A stretch of 64,000 nucleotides of DNA from Bacteroidota bacterium (lineage in GTDB: Bacteria; Bacteroidota; Bacteroidia; Bacteroidales; F082): the NCBI GenBank assembly GCA_018830105.1, contig JAHJTC010000003.1:1-64000 (forward strand), written 5' to 3'. A program made the translations under genes and the position numbers. Under the pieces are notes generated by a model, which was given only the letters and a program-made list of their open reading frames with translations, was not told where the DNA came from and did not search any database. Of the stretch, positions 8,401 through 16,619 are shown in pieces; position 1 is the stretch's first letter, and each line of letters begins with the position of its first letter.

Positions 8401-10386
8401 TTACGATGGGTTTCTGGGCAGACGTATCGTAAACGTCGTGCCTGTGTGTCCTTTCTCAGGATCGGTATTTGAATTCACATCTATTTTCCCTTTGTGCATC
8501 TTCACAATGCCATAGCAGAGCGGAAGTCCGAGCCCTGTGCCTTTTCCTACCTCTTTGGTAGTAAAAAACGGCGTGAATACTTTTTCCATATTTTCTTTGG
8601 AAATGCCTGTTCCTGTATCACTGATGGCAATGATGACATCGTCGGGTTTTTCAGCAAGTGAAATACTTAGTTTCCCTCCTTCTGGCATGGCTTCTACGGC
8701 ATTCTTTTCAAGATTCGTAAGCACTTGCATCATCTGATCGGCATCCAGAAAAACAAATGGATCTTTCATTTCAACCGAAAGCTCGATGGCAATATTTTTG
8801 GGATGGATGATACTTTTAATGCTTTGTTGTACAAATTTTTCAAGGTCGGTTTCTTGTAATCTTACCTGATTTTTACGGGCAAAATTCAACAGTCCGCCAA
8901 CTATTTTACGGCAGCGGTCGGTTTGTTCCACTATCAGTTGCAAGTCGCTACGGGTCGTATCATCGGCAACATCATCGAGCAAAAGATTGCTATACATGGT
9001 AATCACCCCCAGCGGATTGTTTAGCTCGTGGGCAATACCAGCCGAAAGCTGACCCATATGTGCGAGTTTTTCCGACTGTTTTAATGCCTCGCGAGCCGTA
9101 GCCAATTCCTGATTGGAGTGGTTTACCTTCTCGATAGATTGGTGCAGTTTCTCGATGGTATAAGGCAGACACATCTCTGTTTCGGCCAGTCCTTGTACTA
9201 TAGCTATTGCATGCTCCACGCAGGTGTCGTAGCCGCAGGCACCACAGTCGAGATAATCGCCCGGGTCGTTTTTCCCCATGCTTTTGAGCACTTCGGCAAT
9301 AGCTGCAGAAGTGGGGATTTGTGTGCGGCGATCCATCTGCTCGAAACTGGTGCTGAGGTCAACGGTTTCGGCCAGTTTCATGTCCTTTTCCCATTGCTGC
9401 TGATCGAAATTTTCGAGCTTATTGGCCACATAATTGGAGATGCACGAACGGCGCAGGTATTTTTTACCTTCTTCCGACATGCCGGGCCCCATGATACAGC
9501 CTTCGCAGCACAGCAGCTCGAGATGGCGCGCATTGAGAGCGCCCTGCGAAAATTCGTTCAGGGCATCTTTCACATTTACACGGCCTTCGGCCACCACTAC
9601 ATCGCCTTTGGTAATATCGGCTTCAATGTCCATGTTTTGCAGCAAGCCATGACTTACCGGAAAAATAGCACCTTTTGCAGCAAATGGAGGATTGAAATCA
9701 CAGGCCAGCGATTCGTCGGCTTTGATTTGATGTTGTTGAAACAGCTGGCGCAATTCTGCAAAGGTGAGGGCATAGTCGATTTCGTCCGACTCTGCCTTTT
9801 TTGCTACACAGGGCCCGATAAACACAACCTGTAAATCATCACCATATTTCTTTTTCAGAAAGCGTGAGCTGGCAACCATGGGCGAAACCAGTGGCGCCAA
9901 ATGATCCACCAGCTCGGGCAGATAATGCTCCACATAATACACGATTGCCGGACAATCTGAGTTAATGATGCCTTTGGAATCCTGTTGGTGGTAAAGTTTT
10001 TTATAAGCAACAGATACCATATCGGCTCCGAAGGCAACTTCTGTAACCAGCTCAAAACCAAGTTTTTTAACCATCCCAACCAGGATACGGTAATCTTCTA
10101 TTTCGGTAAACTCTGCCGGAAAACTTGGTGCCAGACAGGCGACTGTCCGTTGGCCGCTTTTGAGCAACTCGTTAACCTCTGAGATTTGTTGCAGATAAAC
10201 TTTAGCTTCCTGACGACATACACGCACACAATTGCCACAACCAATGCAACGTTCGCTGAGCACTTCGGCCTGTCCGTTGATGATTTTGATGGCTTTTACA
10301 GGGCACTCGCGCACGCAGGTGAAGCATACTCTGCACCTGTCTTTTACGGTAAATACCAGCTGTTTATGATGTTTGTTGTGTGCCAT
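8401..10386 (-). CDS. Hydrogenase-like sensor histidine kinase (2[4Fe-4S]-HydA-like-FeS-HisKA-HATPase)
   Basis: This 661-residue fusion reads as a redox or H2 sensor. Two ferredoxin clusters (C18/21/24/28 and C47/50/53/57) are followed by an [FeFe]-hydrogenase large-subunit domain (about 80-320). Next come an Fe-S domain DCGACGYDTC with C381/C384/C389 and probably C406, a short coiled coil, HisKA with H453 (GIAHELNNPLG) and a HATPase with DTGTG and GKGTGLGL. Compared with catalytic HydA, the first H-cluster loop is NSDCPAI, keeping the cluster Cys (C145) but lacking the proton-transfer Cys; the second is GPCVAKK (C193); the third is LLCCEGCIMG (C294, C297). The four H-cluster ligands are thus present while the proton pathway looks altered, as in sensory (HydS-type) hydrogenases. 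It lies 18 bp downstream of hydA. A PAS domain, usual in HydS, is absent. Confidence 0.9.
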   Translation of the reverse strand: MAHNKHHKQLVFTVKDRCRVCFTCVRECPVKAIKIINGQAEVLSERCIGCGNCVRVCRQEAKVYLQQISEVNELLKSGQRTVACLAPSFPAEFTEIEDYRILVGMVKKLGFELVTEVAFGADMVSVAYKKLYHQQDSKGIINSDCPAIVYYVEHYLPELVDHLAPLVSPMVASSRFLKKKYGDDLQVVFIGPCVAKKAESDEIDYALTFAELRQLFQQHQIKADESLACDFNPPFAAKGAIFPVSHGLLQNMDIEADITKGDVVVAEGRVNVKDALNEFSQGALNARHLELLCCEGCIMGPGMSEEGKKYLRRSCISNYVANKLENFDQQQWEKDMKLAETVDLSTSFEQMDRRTQIPTSAAIAEVLKSMGKNDPGDYLDCGACGYDTCVEHAIAIVQGLAETEMCLPYTIEKLHQSIEKVNHSNQELATAREALKQSEKLAHMGQLSAGIAHELNNPLGVITMYSNLLLDDVADDTTRSDLQLIVEQTDRCRKIVGGLLNFARKNQVRLQETDLEKFVQQSIKSIIHPKNIAIELSVEMKDPFVFLDADQMMQVLTNLEKNAVEAMPEGGKLSISLAEKPDDVIIAISDTGTGISKENMEKVFTPFFTTKEVGKGTGLGLPLCYGIVKMHKGKIDVNSNTDPEKGHTGTTFTIRLPRNPS

Positions 10387-10404
10387 TCAGGAATTTTTGT
10401 TGAC

Positions 10405-12126
10405 TTAATTTATGTCACGTTTTTGGTAATGTGTATGAAGCAGCTCATGGCTCTTATGACCCAAGGGCTTACCCAGGAACTTGTCGTACAACTCTTTGAT
10501 ATAGGGGTTTTTGTGAGACATTTTTATCGCGTCTTTTTCGTCAATATCATAGAGGGAAAGCATGCGGGCTTTTATGGCTTCGTCATCGGTTCCGATAGGT
10601 TGACCACCGCCATTGATGCAGCCTCCGGGACAAGCCATCACCTCGATGAAGTGAATATCGTTGCGGCCGTTTCTGATTTCTTCCATCAGTATTTCAGCAT
10701 TTTTGAGTCCGCTAACTACTACCACACCCACTTCCATTTCGCCGATGTTGACTTTGGCTTCTTTTCTGCCTTCCAGTCCTCTCACGCCTTTTACCTGAAA
10801 CTTCACCATTTCTTTTCCGGTAATAAAATAGTGAGCTGAGCGTATAGCCGCTTCCATAACACCTCCCGATGTACCGAATATTTTTCCTGCCGAAGAGCGT
10901 GTCCCCAGCGGAGAGTCGGCCAGTTCGGGTTCCATCTTGGTAATATCAATGCCATAAAGCCTGATCATCCTTGCCAGCTCGCGGGTGGTGAGCACAGCAT
11001 CTACATCAGAAATACCATTCTGAATCATCTCTTCGCGCTGCTGTTCAAATTTTTTAGCTGTACAGGGCATGATAGAAACGGAATAGATGTTTTCGGGCGC
11101 AATATTTTCTGTTTCGGCAAAATAACTTTTGATGATGGCGCCCATCATTTGTTGTGGCGATTTACAGCTGGAGAGGTTTTCGATCATATCGTGCTGAAAC
11201 TCTTCGGCATATTTTACCCAACCCGGGCAGCAGCTGGTAATCATTGGCAGTTTGCCTCCGTTTTGAACGCGATGTACCAGTTCTGATGCTTCCTCCATAA
11301 TGGTGAGGTCGGCGCTGAATGAGGTGTCGAAAACATAGTTAAATCCCATCCTGCGCAAGGCAGCATTCATGAGACCAATCATATTTTGTCCCGATGGCAA
11401 GCCAAATTCCTCGGCCAGCGAAACAGAAATGGAAGGCGCATATTGCACTACCACGGTTTTCTCTGGTTCGGCAAGCATATCTTTTATTTCAGAAATATGG
11501 TCTTTTTCTTTGAGAGCACCTGTTGGACAAACCATGATACACTGGCCGCAATTTACGCAGGTAGAAAGGTTTAGGCCATGATTAAAAGAAGTATCAATAA
11601 ATGTTTTGCTTCCCCGACCCACAAATTCAATGGCCGAAACGCCTTCGATTTCTTCACAAACCCGCACACAGCGTCCACAGAGGATGCATTTGGCCGGGTC
11701 GCGCACGATACTGGCGCTCGAAACGTCAAGTTTGTATTTGTTCTTTTGCCCGCTGATGCGTCTTTCACGAATATGCAAGTCCTCCGAGAGGTCCTGTAAT
11801 TCGCAACTGCCGTTGCGTTCGCAATACAAACAATCGTCGGGATGGTTCGAAAGCAAAAGTTCTACAATGGTTTTGCGCGATTCGATTACGCGGGCAGAGT
11901 GGGTTTTTATTTTCATGCCGTCGAGCACAGGTTCAGAACAGGCTGTTACAAGGTTTCGGCGGCCTTCCACTTCTACCACACACATGCGGCAGGCTCCTGT
12001 TGGAAACAGCCCTTTCATATGGCAGAGTGTTGGAACGGTCATCCCGTTTTGGCTCAAGGCATCTAAAATAGTATCGCCCTGGTTGGCAGTGATGATATTG
12101 TTGTTGACTTCGATCGTTAAATTCAT
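10405..12126 (-). CDS. hydA: [FeFe] hydrogenase catalytic subunit HydA (NADH-dependent/bifurcating type)
   Basis: This 573-residue subunit makes or consumes H2 at an H-cluster. In order it has a plant-type [2Fe-2S] domain (C35/46/49/63), a His-ligated [4Fe-4S] domain (H95, C99, C102, C108), two ferredoxin-type clusters (C147/150/153/157 and C190/193/196/200) and the H domain. The H-cluster motifs are TSCCPGW with C299/C300, MPCTAKKFE with C355, and EVMACPGGCINGGGQP with C499/C503, all canonical. The next genes upstream are hydB and hydC, the trimeric electron-bifurcating or NADH-linked arrangement. It is shorter than Thermotoga HydA because the extra C-terminal [2Fe-2S] domain is absent. Cytoplasmic. 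Confidence 0.96.
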   Translation of the reverse strand: MNLTIEVNNNIITANQGDTILDALSQNGMTVPTLCHMKGLFPTGACRMCVVEVEGRRNLVTACSEPVLDGMKIKTHSARVIESRKTIVELLLSNHPDDCLYCERNGSCELQDLSEDLHIRERRISGQKNKYKLDVSSASIVRDPAKCILCGRCVRVCEEIEGVSAIEFVGRGSKTFIDTSFNHGLNLSTCVNCGQCIMVCPTGALKEKDHISEIKDMLAEPEKTVVVQYAPSISVSLAEEFGLPSGQNMIGLMNAALRRMGFNYVFDTSFSADLTIMEEASELVHRVQNGGKLPMITSCCPGWVKYAEEFQHDMIENLSSCKSPQQMMGAIIKSYFAETENIAPENIYSVSIMPCTAKKFEQQREEMIQNGISDVDAVLTTRELARMIRLYGIDITKMEPELADSPLGTRSSAGKIFGTSGGVMEAAIRSAHYFITGKEMVKFQVKGVRGLEGRKEAKVNIGEMEVGVVVVSGLKNAEILMEEIRNGRNDIHFIEVMACPGGCINGGGQPIGTDDEAIKARMLSLYDIDEKDAIKMSHKNPYIKELYDKFLGKPLGHKSHELLHTHYQKRDIN

Positions 12127-12157
12127 TGTTTCAAGTATTTTTCGTTAACACCCTTGA

Positions 12158-14098
12158 TTAGTTGACCATTACTGCATTGAAATTACAAGCTTCTTCACAT
12201 GCGCCGCAGCTGATGCATTTATCCTGGATAATAAAATGAGGCTGTTTGCGACCTCCGATGATGGCTCCTGTTGGACATTTTTTGGCACAAATAGTACATC
12301 CGGTGCATTTTTCTACATCAATGGTGTATTCACGTAAGTTTTGGCAAACATTGGCACGACATTTTTTATCGAACACATGCTCTTCGTATTCTTCCCTGAA
12401 CCAGGTGAGCGTGCTCAATACAGGATTAGGGGCTGTTTGGCCCAATCCGCACAGTGAAGTGTCCTTGATTACCTTGCCCAGCTTTTCGAGCTGCATCACG
12501 CCTTTCATACGTGCCAGCGGTTCATGCGTTTCGCGGTTTGTAGGTTTACTGGTAATGCTTTGCAGGATTTCGAGCATACGTCGGGTGCCTTCGCGACAGG
12601 GGATACATTTTCCGCAGCTTTCGCGCTGTATGAAATCCATAAAGAACATAGCAATATCTACCATGCAGGTGTCTTCGTCCATCACAACCATACCGCCGGA
12701 GCCCATCATAGCACCTACGCTGATAAGATTTTCGTAATCGACTTCAATATCAAGATTTACATCGGTAACGCAGCCTCCTGAAGGACCACCCATTTGCACC
12801 GCTTTAAACTTTTTTCCGTTGGCGATTCCGCCAGCCACTTTATAAATGATGTCGCGAATGCTTGTTCCCATTGGGATTTCAACGAGGCCTGTTGTGGCGA
12901 TTTTTCCGGAAAGTGCAAAAACCTTTGTTCCTTTGCTTGTGGCCGTTCCCATTGCAGCAAACCAATCGGCACCTTTGTTTACGATGGAAGTGAGATTTGA
13001 CAAAGTTTCAACATTATTGATAATGGTGGGTTTGCCAAACAAGCCGCTTACGGCCGGGAATGGCGGGCGTGGGCGTGGCATTCCACGCCGGCCTTCGATG
13101 CTGTGGATTAGCGCTGTTTCTTCGCCACAAACGAAAGCCCCTGCACCTTTCTTGATTACAATATCCAGGTCGATACCTGAATCAAAAATATCTTTTCCAA
13201 GGAGGCCGTATTCTTTGGCTTGCTTGATGGCGATTACCAGTCTATCGATGGCCAGTGGATATTCGGCGCGGATATATACATAAGCTTTGGTGGCGCCAAT
13301 GGCATAAGCTGCCAGTGCCATGCCTTCGAGCAGTCGGTGTGGGTCGCCTTCGATCACGGCACGATCCATAAAAGCTCCCGGATCGCCTTCATCGGCATTA
13401 CAAATCAGGTATTTTTGGTCGGACTCGGTTGCCAGGGCAAATTTCCATTTTTTCCCGGTAGGGAAACCTCCACCACCACGGCCACGTAATCCGCTCTTTT
13501 CGATGAAATCGCACAATTCTGCAGGACTGAAAACTTTAAGGGCATTCAGATAAGCCTTGTAGCCATCACGTGCAATATATTCTTCGATACTGACGGGATT
13601 AGAAATACCGCAGTTTTCGAGTACCAGACGAACCTGAGGCTTGAAGAAATAATGGTCTTTGAGAAAAGGGATTTCAGGCCAGTCTGTTTGATCTTTTTGT
13701 TCGTGAAACTGTCCTAAAACAGGATGTTGCGGAATTTCTTCAGCAAAAATCTTATCCAGAATTTCTGCTACTTTTGGGCCGCTGACTTTCTCGAACGAGA
13801 TGCGTTTTTTTCCGGGCAGTTTGATGTCCATCAAGGGCTCAGAAGAGCACAGGCCAATACAGCCTACCGGTATTACTGCTGCATCAATATTGTTGTCGCT
13901 GAGGTATTTTTTGGCCATTTTAATGGTTTCGGCTGCTCCGGCGCCTAATCCGCAAGTGCCGGCACCCACAAACACCACGGGTTTGCTGTTGTGTTCGTTT
14001 TTTAACAGCTGTAGCTGCCCTGCAACTTCTGCAGTAATGGCTGATTTTTCGCTTTGCTTCAGCACATTTTCAATTAAAAAATTCATTTCTGTTTGCAT
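12158..14098 (-). CDS. hydB: Hydrogenase NADH-binding flavoprotein subunit HydB (NuoF-like)
   Basis: This 646-residue NuoF-type subunit binds FMN and NAD(H) and splits or combines electrons between NADH, ferredoxin and HydA. An N-terminal thioredoxin-like [2Fe-2S] domain carries VGCIGLCSSEP. The NuoF core follows with the NADH-site glycine loop GRGGGGFPTGKKW and the FMN region. The cluster motif CGKCIPCREGTRRM and two C-terminal ferredoxin clusters (CTGCTICAKKCP, CISCGACEEAC) complete it. The C-terminal ferredoxin extension is what separates HydB from respiratory NuoF. The start is 3 bp from the hydC stop, implying coupling. Confidence 0.95.
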   Translation of the reverse strand: MQTEMNFLIENVLKQSEKSAITAEVAGQLQLLKNEHNSKPVVFVGAGTCGLGAGAAETIKMAKKYLSDNNIDAAVIPVGCIGLCSSEPLMDIKLPGKKRISFEKVSGPKVAEILDKIFAEEIPQHPVLGQFHEQKDQTDWPEIPFLKDHYFFKPQVRLVLENCGISNPVSIEEYIARDGYKAYLNALKVFSPAELCDFIEKSGLRGRGGGGFPTGKKWKFALATESDQKYLICNADEGDPGAFMDRAVIEGDPHRLLEGMALAAYAIGATKAYVYIRAEYPLAIDRLVIAIKQAKEYGLLGKDIFDSGIDLDIVIKKGAGAFVCGEETALIHSIEGRRGMPRPRPPFPAVSGLFGKPTIINNVETLSNLTSIVNKGADWFAAMGTATSKGTKVFALSGKIATTGLVEIPMGTSIRDIIYKVAGGIANGKKFKAVQMGGPSGGCVTDVNLDIEVDYENLISVGAMMGSGGMVVMDEDTCMVDIAMFFMDFIQRESCGKCIPCREGTRRMLEILQSITSKPTNRETHEPLARMKGVMQLEKLGKVIKDTSLCGLGQTAPNPVLSTLTWFREEYEEHVFDKKCRANVCQNLREYTIDVEKCTGCTICAKKCPTGAIIGGRKQPHFIIQDKCISCGACEEACNFNAVMVN

Positions 14099-14100
14099 GC

Positions 14101-14574
14101 CTATTCCTCCCTGTTTCTATAATCTTCAAAAATGCCTTTGATGGATTCTGTTCCAACTTTTGCATGAAATTCGCCATTAATGCTGATTACCGGAGCAAGT
14201 CCGCAAGCACCAATACAGGCAACAACTTCCAGGCTGAAGAGCTTATCCTTGGTAGTTTGTCCGGTTTTTATTTTAAGGTTTTTCTCTATTTCATCCAGCA
14301 CAGTAGCCGAACCCAACACATGGCATGCTGTGCCGCGACATACCTGAACATGGTATTTGCCGGGCTGATTAAAGCGGAACTGATTGTAAAAAGTGGCAAC
14401 GCCAAATATTTTACTGGCGGGCATTTTGAGGTGTTTGCTCACCTCAATAACTGACTCTTCAGATAAGAATCCCAGCTTTTCCTGCATATGCTGCAGAATG
14501 GGTATCAAGCTATCGCGGCCTGCATTCGGGTATTGGTCCAAAATTTCCTGTACGATGGTTTTCATATAACTCAT
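14101..14574 (-). CDS. hydC: Hydrogenase [2Fe-2S] subunit HydC (NuoE-like)
   Basis: This 157-residue NuoE-type thioredoxin-fold protein has [2Fe-2S] ligands at C79 and C84 (CRGTAC) and at C120 and C124 (CIGACGLAP). It is the small electron-transfer subunit of the HydABC complex. The length fits NuoE/HydC (about 150-170). Another in-frame Met, at residue 4, is possible as a start. The gene is followed almost without gap by hydB and preceded by the receiver gene 92 bp upstream. Confidence 0.95.
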   Translation of the reverse strand: MSYMKTIVQEILDQYPNAGRDSLIPILQHMQEKLGFLSEESVIEVSKHLKMPASKIFGVATFYNQFRFNQPGKYHVQVCRGTACHVLGSATVLDEIEKNLKIKTGQTTKDKLFSLEVVACIGACGLAPVISINGEFHAKVGTESIKGIFEDYRNREE

Positions 14575-14666
14575 TTCAATTTAAAATTCGACAGTAAGCT
14601 ACCTTTATTGATAGATCCCGGTAGCCGAAAATCTGCTGTGCTGGTTTAATTCGTAAGCCTAAAAGC

Positions 14667-15185
14667 TTAGCTTGTAGGGCTTGCGGCTTTCTTGGCCAAA
14701 ATACGCTCTACCTCAGGAAGCACCCTGCTTTTTTCGACCGGCTTGCGGATAAAACCATTTACCGGAACCCACACCGAGCGGCCGTCTTCAGCACGGTAGT
14801 CGATGCCGGAGTTTCCGGTTACGATATCACGAATTAAAATCACTTGCAACTCCTTGTAATTTGGGTCGCTACGAAACTCACGGGCCATTGCCTGCACGCT
14901 GGGTTTAGTGGTCATCAACACTTCAATAGATGTTTCCATGAGTGTTGGAATGCCTGCCAGTTTAGGATTATCAACAAATTCGCGTGCCATTTCGAAACCT
15001 TCGTAATGGGTAGTCATCATCACATCCAGTATGGCGAGATCGGGTTTTTCATTAAGGGCTTTTTCCAGGCCTTCTTCTTTGTTGAAAGCTGATACAACCT
15101 CATAGCCTTCACTGGTCAGAATTTGTTCAAGCATAGTGATAACGTCCATATCATCATCTACGACTAAAATTTTTGCTTTTGCCAT
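14667..15185 (-). CDS. Response regulator receiver protein, first gene of hyd locus
   Basis: Start chosen at 15185 (MAKAKILVVDDD) because it sits directly at the first beta strand; an upstream in-frame start at 15230 would add 15 residues and overlap the proposed promoter. The 172-residue protein is a single receiver: acidic pocket D10-D12, phosphoacceptor D54 (LAILDVMM) and a GFIRKPV lysine. A long insertion between the third and fourth beta strands (around residues 58-115) makes it longer than CheY-type domains. No DNA-binding domain is present. It leads the hydrogenase locus and is likely cotranscribed with hydC. Confidence 0.85.
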   Translation of the reverse strand: MAKAKILVVDDDMDVITMLEQILTSEGYEVVSAFNKEEGLEKALNEKPDLAILDVMMTTHYEGFEMAREFVDNPKLAGIPTLMETSIEVLMTTKPSVQAMAREFRSDPNYKELQVILIRDIVTGNSGIDYRAEDGRSVWVPVNGFIRKPVEKSRVLPEVERILAKKAASPTS

Positions 15186-15212
15186 TTTATTTTTTTTTAG
15201 GGTTTGACAGTA

Positions 15213-15238
15213 TTGTGATATTATTAACAATCACACAA
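15213..15238. promoter_or_regulatory. Imperfect inverted repeat in the hyd leader
   Basis: TTGTGA at 15213-15218 and TCACACAA at 15231-15238 form an imperfect inverted repeat with a spacer of 12, wider than the N6 of CRP/FNR operators. It falls between the proposed -7 element and the start codon of the first hyd gene, so it could be an operator or an mRNA hairpin. Low certainty. Confidence 0.3.
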
Positions 15239-15246
15239 CAAAAGTA
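15239..15246 (-). promoter_or_regulatory. Putative -7 promoter element of the hyd operon
   Basis: Minus-strand TACTTTTG matches the Bacteroidota -7 consensus TAnnTTTG, about 55 nt upstream of the first start codon at 15185. I see no convincing -33 TTG at the right distance, which would fit a promoter needing an activator. Confidence 0.5.
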
Positions 15247-15274
15247 AACTATATAAAGGTGCTGGAATAGGTTC

Positions 15275-15294
15275 ATTGTTACTAAATTAACAAT
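15275..15294. promoter_or_regulatory. Perfect palindrome ATTGTTA-N6-TAACAAT upstream of the hyd promoter
   Basis: A perfect 7-bp inverted repeat with a 6-bp spacer lies at 15275-15281 and 15288-15294. Its centre is about 50 bp upstream of the inferred transcription start. The geometry is that of CRP/FNR-family operators (TGTGA-N6-TCACA class), whose members include anaerobic regulators. The regulator is not encoded nearby. Confidence 0.45.
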
Positions 15295-15324
15295 AGAAAA
15301 CCTGCTATAAGACGCTGATTTTAC

Positions 15325-15362
15325 CCCGTAAATCTACGCAAAATGAACCCGTAAATCTACGC
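15325..15362. repeat. Two direct copies of CCCGTAAATCTACGC, each containing palindrome CGTA-N4-TACG
   Basis: Identical 15-bp copies lie at 15325-15339 and 15348-15362, a 23-bp period, about two helical turns. Each contains the inverted repeat CGTA-AATC-TACG, and the second runs into a further TACGCGTA palindrome. They are in the intergenic region between the hyd locus and ftsX and could be dimer-binding operators on one face of the helix. Confidence 0.5.
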
Positions 15363-15633
15363 GTAAGTAGTTAAGTTAGTTTAATATATAACAGTAAATG
15401 AGCGTATTAAGAATTAAGCAATGAGCTAAAAAGGGTTTTGCCGGATGAACTGTAATATTTTTGGAAGTTGTCAATAAATTCTGCTTTTCGCTGTTTTTGG
15501 CGTTGAAACATATTTTTTGTATTTAGTGGAATTTATAAGCAGAAAAGGGTTCTTTTTATGCAGCTTTTTAGCCAAATCATTAAAAAATCCTAAACAAATG
15601 CAGCAGCTTAGCGCATAATTGAATCATACTTGC

Positions 15634-15641
15634 TACTTTTG
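15634..15641 (+). promoter_or_regulatory. Putative -7 element of the ftsX operon
   Basis: TACTTTTG matches TAnnTTTG and lies 18 bp before the ATG at 15660, which predicts a very short leader. The rest of the 15363-15629 interval holds no gene that I can recognise. Confidence 0.5.
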
Positions 15642-15659
15642 TCCAAATTCCATCCCATT

Positions 15660-16544
15660 ATGGTGCAGGTTGAAGAAAAACATAATCGCAGGCAGCTAAC
15701 CAGTTCTTACCTAACTTCGGTGGTGAGTATTATGCTGGTTTTGTTTATGCTTGGTTTGTTGGGACTGCTTGTGCTGCATGCACAAAAGCTATCGAATCAT
15801 ATCCGCGAGAATATTGGTTTCGAAATCATCATGAAACCTGATGTCAAAGAGGCGGAAATTTTGCGCATTCAGAAAATGCTTGATGCAACACCTTATGTAA
15901 AATCTACTGCATATATTACGAAAGAAGAGGCAACAAAAAGATTGAGCAAGGATTTGGGCGAGGACTTTATACAATGGCTTGGCGACGAAGACAATCCTTT
16001 GTTGCCTTCGGTTGATGTCAGGTTTAAGGCAGCCTGGGCAAATAACGACAGTCTTGCAACAATAGAAAATGACTTGCTAAAGCAACAGGCAGTTAAGGAA
16101 GTTTTTTATCAAAAATCACTGGTACATTTAATTAATCAGAATGTAAAACGGATTAGTTTGGTGCTGTTGCTACTCAGCGTATTGTTGCTTCTTATTGCAA
16201 TTGCCTTGATTAACAACACTATACGTCTTTCTGTTTATGCCAAGCGCTTCTTAATCAGAAGCATGCAGCTCGTAGGAGCCACGGAGCATTTTATCAGAAA
16301 GCCTTTTGTGCTTACCGGAGTGGTACAAGGACTTATTGGCGGATTTTTGGCACTGCTATTGCTTAGTCTGGTTTTGTTTGCTGCCCTTAAAAATTTGCCT
16401 GAACTGGCTCAGCTTCAGGAAATGGAAATGGTGGTGCTGCTTTATGCCGGAGTAGTACTGCTGGGCGTTTTGCTTACAGCATTGTTTACCCATTTGGCCA
16501 TTAATAAATATCTGCGCAGTCATACCGATAAGTTATTTAATTGA
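15660..16544 (+). CDS. ftsX: Cell division protein FtsX
   Basis: Start at ATG 15660; an upstream in-frame TTG at 15630 overlaps the proposed promoter. The 294-residue protein has one N-terminal transmembrane helix, an extracytoplasmic loop of about 110 residues and three C-terminal transmembrane helices, the FtsX topology. With the ATPase FtsE it controls peptidoglycan hydrolases at the septum. The SYLTSVVSIMLVLFMLGLLG segment is the first helix. ftsE is not next to it here. It starts a run with DUF3098, uppP, truB and queA that recurs in Bacteroidota. Confidence 0.9.
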   Translation: MVQVEEKHNRRQLTSSYLTSVVSIMLVLFMLGLLGLLVLHAQKLSNHIRENIGFEIIMKPDVKEAEILRIQKMLDATPYVKSTAYITKEEATKRLSKDLGEDFIQWLGDEDNPLLPSVDVRFKAAWANNDSLATIENDLLKQQAVKEVFYQKSLVHLINQNVKRISLVLLLLSVLLLLIAIALINNTIRLSVYAKRFLIRSMQLVGATEHFIRKPFVLTGVVQGLIGGFLALLLLSLVLFAALKNLPELAQLQEMEMVVLLYAGVVLLGVLLTALFTHLAINKYLRSHTDKLFN

Positions 16545-16588
16545 TATATAGAAGGTTACTCGGTAGATTTAGATGCAGATTAATTATG

Positions 16589-16596
16589 TAATTTTG
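16589..16596 (+). promoter_or_regulatory. Putative internal -7 element before the DUF3098 gene
   Basis: TAATTTTG fits TAnnTTTG, 24 bp before the ATG at 16620. It may give the DUF3098-uppP-truB part its own promoter. No clear -33 box. Confidence 0.35.
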
Positions 16597-16619
16597 ACAA
16601 AATTTTAATGATAGCGATT

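Noticed and set aside
9118..9834. A 238-codon plus-strand frame opposite the hydrogenase-like kinase
   Set aside because: Antisense shadow; low-complexity His/Phe-rich translation with no domain.
6830..10386. The hyd-locus kinases as unrelated insertions
   Set aside because: All genes are in one direction with gaps of about 20-35 bp, and the sensor contains hydrogenase-like domains, so they belong to the locus.
15630..15659. Upstream TTG start for ftsX
   Set aside because: The extension overlaps the probable promoter element and adds residues not typical for FtsX; ATG 15660 was used.
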